In this document: positions 56,623 to 64,000 of the stretch, one piece after another
How the letters are laid out: each line of letters starts with the position of its first letter
Position numbering within the stretch: position 1 is the stretch's first letter
Assembly (NCBI RefSeq): GCF_029168945.1
Contig: NC_083610.1
Location: 71,477,580 to 71,541,579 of the forward strand
From: Cannabis sativa
Lineage: Eukaryota; Streptophyta; Magnoliopsida; Rosales; Cannabaceae
Direction: 5' to 3'
DNA length: 64,000 bases
Translations under genes and position numbers: made by a program
The notes under the pieces: generated by a model
What the model was told of the DNA's origin: nothing
The model's input: only the letters and a program-made list of their open reading frames with translations
The model's database searches: none

Positions 56623-57017
56623 GCACCTTGTTGATATAGGTAGTACCAATCAATCCATTTAAGCTCTTTCTTCAACTGTGTAGTCCCATACCCACACAGC
56701 CTCAAAATCATCCCACTTGACCTTCCCCAGGCGATGTGGGATTGTACAACTTACCCGGTATTTCCCCTTACGGATCACGGGACTACTGACTGTCACAGCA
56801 TCAATGTTGAAGGGAGTTCACTTCTTGGTGTGTTTCAGAGATCAGATTAGCAAGGTGGATCACAAAGGGTTGTAAAAAATTATTAGAAAGAGTCTAAATT
56901 TATTTAAGTTAATTGCTTTTGTAATGTTTGATACTTCATTAATTTATTTCATTATCTGAGTGTGACCCTGTGGACTAGTAGTATTTAAAAAAATACTGAT
57001 ACCGCATATAATTTTCT

Positions 57018-58126
57018 CACTACTACAAAAAGCACTACTCTCGTCGGTCCCCGAATAAGTTTTTTTTAGAATTGTTGCTAATGAAAGTAAGTGACTGTTT
57101 AAAACCATCGTTAATAGTGGAGTATTCCTGACGGTTTAAGGTAGTCATGAGACTAAAATTAAAACACTAGTTTTAAACCGTCGGGAATAGTATACCCGAC
57201 AAGTTTAAATCGTTGGGGATAATATAAAGTCCCAATTTCAGATCTCATTTCATACAATATGATCTCTCTCTCTCTCTTGGCTCTCTCGTTCAAACGACGC
57301 AACCACCTCGTCCTCTCTCCTCTCTCGGCTCTATCATATGAACAACAAGCAACCACGACCACTGCCACATCCTCGCTCGGTGAGACCTAAAGGCGCGACC
57401 ACGAACCACCTCCTCTCAATTTGCCTTCTCTCACGGCGAGACCCAAAGATAAGAACAATTTACTTTCTCTTTTTTTTATTGTTGTTCTCAGATTTTAATG
57501 AGATCTCATTCTGTTCATTCTTTGATGTAATCAATATCTTTTGCTTCCTTTTTCTCATGTCATTTGCTATTGAAAGTAATTGGAGGCCTAATTTGGAGTG
57601 TCTGGTTTGGTGATGGAAGAAGGTGAAGTCATTGCAGAAGCCGCATGTTGTTCTTATTCTTCTTCTTCATCTTCGATGAGAAAGAATAATGATGTTTCTA
57701 CTGAAGAAGATGATTTAGAGGAGAATGATAATTTAGAGGCTTAGAGTTCGTATAATGATGATTCAGAGGCTTAGAGTTCGTATAAAGGACCACTAAAATG
57801 ATGTATTCGTTAGAGGATTCATTACCTTCAAGATATTATTCCTCGATTCTTTTGATGAGTATAAGTGATGGTTTTTCACTGTCACTTATACTATAGGCAA
57901 CAATTTTAATGCCAATAGTATAGGTAGCGGTGGAAAACTGTCGGTAATGGTACTTTGTACTGTCGACGGTTTTGCACAATCGGAAAAAAAATTTCCTGAC
58001 ATTTTTCCACCAACACCTATTCTACCTAGTTTTACGACGGTTGAATAGGCATTGGTCTTAGAGATTGACAGTAATATTTTATACGTCTGTTTAAAATAGT
58101 GAGAAAAACCCAAGTTTTTAGTAGTA
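57018..58126. mobile_element. CACTA (En/Spm) non-autonomous element with captured gene fragment
   Basis: 1109 bp, 3-bp duplication TCT (57015-57017 and 58127-58129). The left end is CACTACTACAAAAAG. The right end on the opposite strand is TACTACTAAAAAC (first base changed). Subterminal units such as AAACCGTCGGGAATAG, GACGGTTTAA and CGACGGTT occur repeatedly in both orientations at both ends, typical of CACTA elements. The centre (about 57240-57860) is gene-like and holds no transposase. Confidence 0.85.
57613..57860 (+). pseudogene. Captured OXS3-like gene fragment
   Basis: From the ATG: MEEGEVIAEAACCSYSSSSS, an acidic stretch (EEDDLEENDN), then a duplicated SEA*SSY unit and SSYKGPL, followed in another frame by MMYSLEDSLPSRYYSS. 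The order Ser-rich, acidic, then KGPL..M.SLE..LP resembles the plant OXIDATIVE STRESS 3 family (nuclear stress-tolerance proteins). Both TAG stops are a C-to-T change from CAG. Upstream CT-rich DNA (57260-57330) may be its 5' leader. The assignment rests on a short motif. Confidence 0.55.
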
Positions 58127-59080
58127 TCTTGTATCAAGTTTTAAATTTTGTACAATTTATTTTTCTTCCCGTTTTGGTATTGCAAGTCTATATTTTGCAG
58201 TAACAAGTTTCCAACCTGTTACTGCAAGTCGTTATAGTTACATTTAAATTACAGTTATTAATCTTTTATACAAAAATATCATTTTTTTTAATTTAACATT
58301 CAAGCATATATCGAAATATTCAATTCATATTTATAATTATAAATGTCTTTACAGACTTTCTAAGATATAAATCTTAATAACAACTACTAACTGCCTAAAC
58401 ATGTCAGCAAGACATGTAGCAAATCCGTCCAAGTAGTTGAATTACATAATAGGTTTACATTACATTATCTAGGTGGAGAGATCAACTTTAGAGCATTATT
58501 ATCAATGTTATTAAGTTTTCGCACATTATCAAATATATATGAGAAATTTTTATTCATTATCAATGTGAGACTTTGTAACATCCTTTTAAGATGGTAATTA
58601 TCTTTAGTTCACTAATCTTTGATGACTTGATCTGACTCTTTGTTTAACTCACCATCATTAAATCATGACTCTTTTGACTTTTTTTTTTGTCAAATATTCC
58701 TTAGAGCTTTCTTTTAGTTTTGATACGAAATTAAAATGTGAAAGTATGGTTTAGAAAATAAAATAAAATGAGATGTTTGGTAAGAAGTAAAATATTTCTT
58801 CTGAAAATTAATTAATAATAAATGGAGTAATATATAATCTTATAAATAATTTTAAGTTTTTACCTACATTATTCATGTGAGACTCGAACATATTTTGCTA
58901 ATAAAAATATGAGGAAAAAATAGATTTTTTTAATAAAAAAATTGAAGATAAAAATAATTAATTTGGAGAATTAAAAGGAGGTAATGAGAGTAAAAGTATT
59001 TAGAAGATGTTTTAAATGAAGAATTTAAAGAAAATAAAAATTGTCCAAAACATAGAATACATTTACATCATTTGTTGGAA
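58127..59080. other. Spacer with LTR-like fragment
   Basis: 58380-58460 (ACATGTCAGCAAGACATGTA and flanks) repeats 52870-52945 in the same orientation. The rest is AT-rich without features. Confidence 0.5.
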
Positions 59081-59089
59081 GAAAGAATT

Positions 59090-59430
59090 ATTCTTAAGGT
59101 GGCGTTCTATTAGAGGTAATGAAATGGAATAGAATAGAAATGAAATAATTTTCATTCTATTATTTTGTTTGGTTGCATTTAAAATTATTAGAATACTATT
59201 ATGATGGAGTGACCTTTTTATTATTTTGGTGAAATGACTATTTTATTTTGAAATAAAAAAAAAAGATCATTCTACTACAAGATTTAAAAAAAATTAATAA
59301 TTTTTTTCATGCATTTTAAATTTTATTCTATTCCTTTCTTATTCCAATTCCCATTCTTATTTATATTTCTATATTTTCATTCTTTCTAAATTTTTTAAAA
59401 AATCACTATTAGATTCATAAAAAAGAAAAA
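59090..59430. mobile_element. MITE, copy 1 (GGTGGCRTT family)
   Basis: Shares GAGGTAATGAAATGGAATRG, TTTGTTTGGTTGCATTT, TTTTGGTGRAATGACTATT and a pyrimidine-rich ATTCCTATTTC end with 60652-60955. Roughly palindromic ends. No duplication fixed. Confidence 0.65.
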
Positions 59431-59698
59431 TAATAATAAGACAATTAATGGAGTTGGGTGGGAGGGCGTCTCTTTCTATATTCATTAAGCATTATCCGAT
59501 TATTTATTTATTGAAAAATGCATTATCTGATAATTCCGATGCTTGTTTTTCTCTCATGTCCCTTTCAAGAAATATCAAATCATCTCATCTCATCTGCCTA
59601 CTGCCTTTATACAAACTTTTATGAAACCCCAAGTATCAAATGAGTGAGTATTACTATTAGTTTGATCACTTTGTTGTAATAGTAATTGTTAAGATAAT

Positions 59699-59827
59699 AA
59701 CAATAATAATAATAATAACTACTTGAGTTAGCTCAAGTGGCCATAAGTGGGTGTGTGTTGGAAGTCCTGGATTCGAGTCTCAAGTTAAATATGTTTGTAA
59801 TATATAAACGCTTAAATAAAAAAAAAG

Positions 59828-59862
<35 letters not shown>

Positions 59863-59872
59863 TCTTATTTCT
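59699..59872 (+). mobile_element. tRNA-derived SINE between (AAT)n tracts
   Basis: Body about 59718-59830. Polymerase III box A TAGCTCAAGTGG (59729-59740) and box B GGATTCGAGTCT (59769-59780) are about 29 bp apart, as in tRNA genes, followed by an unrelated short 3' part and an A-rich/(AAT)n tail. The (AAT)n sequence lies on both sides, so insertion into a pre-existing AAT tract (with duplication) is likely. Confidence 0.72.
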
Positions 59873-60050
59873 TTGTATTTTTAGACTCATTTTCTTCAAA
59901 ATTTATGGTTTGGCACCCACTAACTTAATTTCTTTTTCCTTTTTTGGCCCCTCTACATTTCAAGTCTAGCTTTGTTCCTTACACCATTTATATACAAATA
60001 AAATTATTTCTATATCCTTATTTGATACTATTCCATTGCTAATGAATTTA

Positions 60051-60517
60051 TGTCATGTTTACTAGAGGGGAATGGGAATTAATTATATGTGATTGATTCC
60101 CATTCATTTGTTTACTAAATTTTGGAATGAGAGAAATTAGTGGGGTCCACACAAATTAAGGAGAAAACAAAGAGAAAGATTCTCACCCTATTTTCATAAG
60201 GAATACCTTTCTCTTTCCTTAATTTACTTTATATTAATTATATTTTTATTAATTAAAAATAAAAAAGGCAAATATGCCCTTCAAAAATATATAAATAAAA
60301 AATAATTACATGTTCTAACAATAGCAATTTAGTCAAATTAAGTCATTCCAATTACCTTTCCTGATTATGTAAACAAAATAAAATGATTATGGTTTCCTTT
60401 TCGGTCAGTTTAGTAAACAACAAAATAAAATATTGTTTCCGATTATTTTATATTTTAACCCGATTGATTTCTTCCATTGATTATTCTAATTCCAATTACA
60501 ATTTAGTAAACGTGCCA
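60051..60517. mobile_element. PIF/Harbinger-type MITE
   Basis: 467 bp, duplication TTA (60048-60050 and 60518-60520), inverted ends TGTCATGTTTACT and TGGCACGTTTACT, followed by matched GGGAATTA/AATTGGAATTA arms. Confidence 0.8.
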
Positions 60518-60651
60518 TTAAAATAAAAATATTTTTTTCATTCTCATTATTATTTCAAAAATACATCAAATATCACAATATCATTTTATAATTATTCCTA
60601 TTGCAATATAATATCATTACTATTACCATTAGCATTCCCATTACATTGATG

Positions 60652-60955
60652 ATTGTAGGTGGCATTTGGTTGGAGGTAATGAAATGGAATGGAATGGAAA
60701 AAAAAAACAATTTCATTCATTTGTTTGGTTGCATTTTAAAATATTGGAATGACATTCCAATGGAATGCTCTTTCCACCATTTTGGTGGAATGACTATTCC
60801 ATTTAAAAAAAAAAAAAGAAATGACCATTCCAATGTAACAAGAAAAAAAATTTAATTATTTTTTTATTAATTTTTTTTATGCATTTTAAATTTTATTTCA
60901 TTCCATTCTTATTCCTATTCCTATATTTTCATTCCTGCCTAAAAGTCACCTAAGT
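60652..60955. mobile_element. MITE, copy 2 (GGTGGCRTT family)
   Basis: See copy 1 at 59090. Starts AGGTGGCATTTGGTTGG and ends with near-complement GCCTAAAAGTCACCT; the interior is rich in ATTCCA/TGGAAT. Confidence 0.7.
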
Positions 60956-60959
60956 TCTT

Positions 60960-61600
60960 TCGCAAGAGAAAAAAAGATGTTTACTTTATAATCAATCATA
61001 AAAAAAAAAAAAAAAAAAAAAGGCTATGATTAGATTATTTTACTAAAAAATAATAGTGGAAATTACACATTCTATAAATTTTTATACAATTTGTGGAAAA
61101 ATTATGTAATTTCTTTTTTATTAAATGGGAAAATTTCTAAAAAAAAATGAAAAATATCAGAAAAAATTATAAAGTAACTGTTTACCAAGAGAAGAAGAGT
61201 AATTGGTGACTCTCAGGTTACCTAGGTAATTCGTTACTATTTTTCCTATATTTTTCAATTTTTTTTTTTAAAAAAACCATAAAAATGAAAAATTTCCAAA
61301 CTACCCAAAGTAAATTTTGAGCAAAAGAGAACTATAAATAATTTTATATAATAAGATAATTAGCACCACCTTATCATATTATTTCAAAAGCTTCATGTAA
61401 TGCTTGCTTAGTATATACTATACACAATACACTCATTACTTATGATAATGATAATTTAATACTCTGAAAAGGGTAAGGTGGTTTCATTTTAATTTTGTTT
61501 GTTTATTTCATTTTGGTGAAGAAATCAAAGTTGGCATATCGTGTTGGAACAAATACTTACCTAACTTTGTTGTTTTTTTTGTTTATTTTGGTCACCTTCT
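60960..61600. other. AT-rich spacer upstream of the host gene
   Basis: Contains an A run (about 61000-61020). No feature supported. Confidence 0.5.
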
Positions 61601-61637
61601 TTTAATACCTGTTATCAAAAAAATAACAGTGGAAAAA

Positions 61638-61664
61638 GTTAGAGAGAGAGAGAGAGAGAGAGAG
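61638..61664. repeat. (GA)n microsatellite, probable 5' leader or promoter of the host gene
   Basis: AGAGAGAGA tract 400 bp before the start codon; GA tracts are common in plant core promoters and 5' leaders. Confidence 0.6.
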
Positions 61665-61982
61665 AAGGGTTTAGAAGGAAAAAAGAAAAGTTTGTTTGGC
61701 TGAATCAGGAACAAAAGGGCCTATAATTTTTCATTAGAAAATGTTATTCAAAATCTCATTTCAACTCAACCATGCTATATTCAAGGTCTCTGTCTATACT
61801 ATTCTCTCACTATTTTCTTTACCCAGAAAATGTGCAGGAAAAAAAAATCATGGGAAATATTCCTAGTAATTTTTAGAGAACCATAAGAGGGTATTTGGGT
61901 TCTACTTCTTTTTATCCAGATTTTTTCTGGGTTTTTACTTTGGACTAATATTGTGTTTGTATTTTTGTATGTTGTATGTGCA

Positions 61983-62058
61983 GAACATTAGAGTGCCTCC
62001 CTGCTTTCTGGGTTTAGAATTTTACAACTGAAGGAAGTCTCTTGTTGAGCCTGTTTAA
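61983..62058 (+). other. 5' UTR segment of the host gene, with probable upstream intron
   Basis: A T-rich stretch ends in TTGTATGTGCAG just before this segment, a good 3' splice site, so a 5' UTR intron probably ends here. The matching donor was not fixed. Confidence 0.45.
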
Positions 62059-63644
62059 ATGCAAATCTATAGATATATTCCTTCCTGGGTCTCTGACATT
62101 CTCGCATGCATGGGGTGAGTTGTATCGATTTCTTCATCCTTTTAAATATCTTAATTTGTTTGTATGGTCTAAAGATTTTAAAATTGTTTCCTGAAATTAG
62201 ATCTCTAGGTAGAAGCAGAGTGCTGTGAGTTTTTGTATGTTTGGTTGCTGAGAAAGTAAAGTAATTTCATGAGAAAATATGCTTATTACTTTATATATGT
62301 ATATTTTCAAATAAGATTTGTTTTCTGTTTTGGAACTAAAGTTGTTAGCTTTACTGAGATTTCCTTTTCTATTCTGTGTAGCTATTGAGGATTTTCTTGT
62401 TTGAGAATCTGAGATGAGTCAGGTGGCAATTAAAAAATATTTTCTTGTTTTCTTTCCCTGATTCCTTAAAGTTCTGGGGAACCAAACAGGCTTTGAGGTT
62501 TATTAAACTTGGTTAGGAAGGTTCGTACTTGTGTTTACTTGTTTATTAAGCGAACTAGTATATTGAACAGTGCACATCTGGGGCTTTTCTTTCTTGCATT
62601 TTCCATTCTTTACTTCAAATCTTGGGCTTCAGTTCAGTTGGTCATAGCATTCATAGGGGTTTTCCTTTTGCATGGAACATCTATAGGAGCTATGTACTCA
62701 AAATGTTGTTTGTTGTCCCAAACCGAAAGATGCTTTGGAAAGAAAGATTGCTGCTCGTTTTTAGTGTTTTCTGGAGCTTGTTTTCAAGCTCTTATGCTCT
62801 TAATTGCGGAGAAGTTCAAGATTAAATGCAAGAAAGTTTTCAGTGTAAGGAGATAGAAACTAGATTATCCTGTTTCTAATTTTTATAGCAATTGCATAAC
62901 AATTCTAGTGACCTTGGTCAGTTTAATGAGCCTTTTCGAATTAATGGAAGAGACCCAAGTTGGAACCCGGGTAATTCGTTTGGTCTCTTTGTTTGTTCTC
63001 CTAATCTTTTAGGAGAAATGGTGTATTTTTATATGGGAATTAGACTTCTGAATTTCCAAGCAATTTTCACTTGGTACTAATTAACTGCTGTTAGATTTTG
63101 TCTAAACTCCTTTGCAATGTGATGTGTCATTAATATACATGTTAGATTTTGTCAAGAGAAAAATAGAAAGAATGTGGAGGATATCAAAGCTTTTACAGTC
63201 ATAAACTCTTTCTGGTTGCATTTTCATCAGCTTCTTGTATTATTTTCTTTTTATGTGTAAATTTTTTCTGTATGTCACAATCTTCAGCGGGTACCTTTAA
63301 TTTCAGTCTGGTTACAATCTGTATCATGAGTTGGTTACTTGAGTTGATAAGTGGTGTTAATCAATATTTGTTGGTTGAACCTGATTTAAAACAGAGCAGA
63401 GGCTGTTTTGGATGCTTTACCAAACCTTCACTAATTATCGCGGTGGATGAGCCATCGAAGGGACTGACAATTCAAGGTAAAGCGGCAACAAAAGCTAGTT
63501 TTTCCGAGGATATTTGGAGCTCTAGCACTATAGAAATGGACAATAGCGGCTTCCACTCCCAGAGAAGTATCTCATTGGGCACTTCAAACCATGTTTCTGA
63601 TCCTCATGCTACTTCGAGCAGTCCTCGCGAATTCGTAAACCATG
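62059..63644 (+). CDS. DUF4050 / Gag1-like-clamp family gene, 5' exons (runs off window)
   Basis: Two coding exons are supported. Exon 1 (62059-62114) reads MQIYRYIPSWVSDILACMG and ends at GG|GTGAGT. Exon 2 (63400-63644) follows acceptor GAGCAG and restores Gly, giving GCFGCFTKPSLIIAVDEPSK, then GLTIQGKAATKASFSEDIWS, MDNSGFHSQRSIS and PREFVNH. This matches the N-terminal part of plant DUF4050 proteins (function poorly known), whose next segment would be LLLWNQTRQQW, outside the window. Exon 2 ends ATG|GCAAGT, so intron 2 appears to use a GC donor; the phase fits the expected Gly. Intron 1 is 1285 bp. Codon phase is consistent through both junctions. It is the only intact host gene part seen here. 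Confidence 0.68.
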
Positions 63645-64000
63645 GCAAGTTTCATACATACCAGACTACCAGTACCATCTTCCTTGAGTTTTTTTTTTTT
63701 TGGTCATTTACTCAAGTTTTAAGTTTATCTATTCACCAGTCTTCTTCTTTTTCTTCTGGTCTTTCCTTTCTACTTTGGTTTTGACTGTTGGCATAGTCAA
63801 ACTATTTGAGTTTTCCTTGACTTCCATTTAGAAATCAATGCATAGGAGGCCTGTTCTAACTCTCTTTTTCTGATATTTCTTGGTCTAATTTCCATTCGTA
63901 GTCTTTGTTTTGTATGCTGTGAAGTAATAAATTCCATTGTCTATCTTATCTTCTCTGTATATGCACATATGAAACTAAGTATTCTAAGTAATGGAATGAA
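63645..64000 (+). other. Start of intron 2 of the host gene
   Basis: T-rich intronic sequence from the GCAAGT donor to the window edge; no acceptor or further exon recognised. Confidence 0.5.

Larger units (their letters stand above)
55858..56797 (-). mobile_element. Cassandra-type TRIM retrotransposon, complete
   Basis: 940 bp, duplication GCATC (55853-55857 and 56798-56802). Two 434-bp LTRs (55858-56291 and 56364-56797) flank only 72 bp of interior. On the minus strand the LTR begins TGTGACAGTCAG (5') or TGTAACAGTCAG (3') and ends GACGTTACA. The interior has a primer binding site (minus TGGTATCAGAGCC, 56349-56361) and a polypurine tract (complement of CCCCCCCTTAC). Both LTRs contain a 5S rRNA-like segment, the defining trait of Cassandra. 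No protein is encoded; it must be mobilised in trans. Confidence 0.93.
55480..56990 (+). repeat. LTR-like relic, plus copy, split by Cassandra
   Basis: The plus-strand counterpart of 53930-54260. Its 55480-55857 part is followed after the Cassandra insertion by 56803 onward (AATGTTGAAGGGAG...). Repeated CTTCGGGAGA units at about 55750-55850. Confidence 0.55.

Noticed and set aside
60601..60855. 84-codon frame
   Set aside because: Lies across a MITE rich in GGAATG/CATTCC; no gene signature.
62509..62856. 115-codon hydrophobic frame in the host gene region
   Set aside because: Lies inside intron 1 of the DUF4050-type gene; the T-rich intron naturally yields hydrophobic residues and no family motif is seen.

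Overview
This is nuclear DNA of a flowering plant, most likely a eudicot. It is very AT-rich. Its recognisable host-gene fragments resemble plant proteins (UVH1/XPF, a rhomboid protease, an SDR oxidoreductase, an OXS3-like protein, a Gag1-like-clamp/DUF4050 protein). It is dominated by Ty1/copia LTR retrotransposons primed by initiator tRNA-Met. Only one host gene looks genuine: the 5' part of a DUF4050-type gene at the right end (coding exons 62059-62114 and 63400-63644), which runs off the window.

Layout, left to right. 1-5298: 5' portion of copia element A (minus strand), cut by the window edge. 5600-10592: old, broken copia element B (plus). 11015-11395 and 18454-18640: two halves of an RNase H-like pseudogene, split by copia element C (11401-18448, TSD GTTGG). 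C has almost identical LTRs but an extremely decayed interior. 18.6-26.9 kb: AT-rich DNA with a Mutator-type hairpin MITE, LTR relics of the C family, a LINE tail (minus), GC-rich repeats and a Tourist-like MITE. 26949-28406: long-TIR Mutator-like element P1 carrying a UVH1/XPF fragment. 30709-34279: a non-coding Helitron. 34911-50636: a three-level nest, in which copia E (35816-46074, minus, TSD ACACC) lies in the gag of copia D (35089-50447, plus, TSD GTTAC), and D lies in a 10-bp-TSD MITE. 50931-52840: second long-TIR element P2 carrying SDR and rhomboid fragments. 52.9-58.5 kb: copia and LTR relics, a complete Cassandra TRIM with 5S-rRNA-like LTRs (55858-56797, TSD GCATC), and a CACTA element (57018-58126, TSD TCT) carrying an OXS3-like fragment. 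59-61 kb: MITEs and a tRNA-derived SINE. 61.6-64 kb: the host gene.

There is no operon, CRISPR array or other prokaryotic system. The main theme is gene-fragment capture: three DNA transposons of two superfamilies hold pieces of four different host genes within about 31 kb. The second theme is non-autonomous retroelements that moved recently or carry unusual parts (C and Cassandra). Element borders given with a target-site duplication were read directly from the sequence. Family names are from recognition and were not checked by database search.
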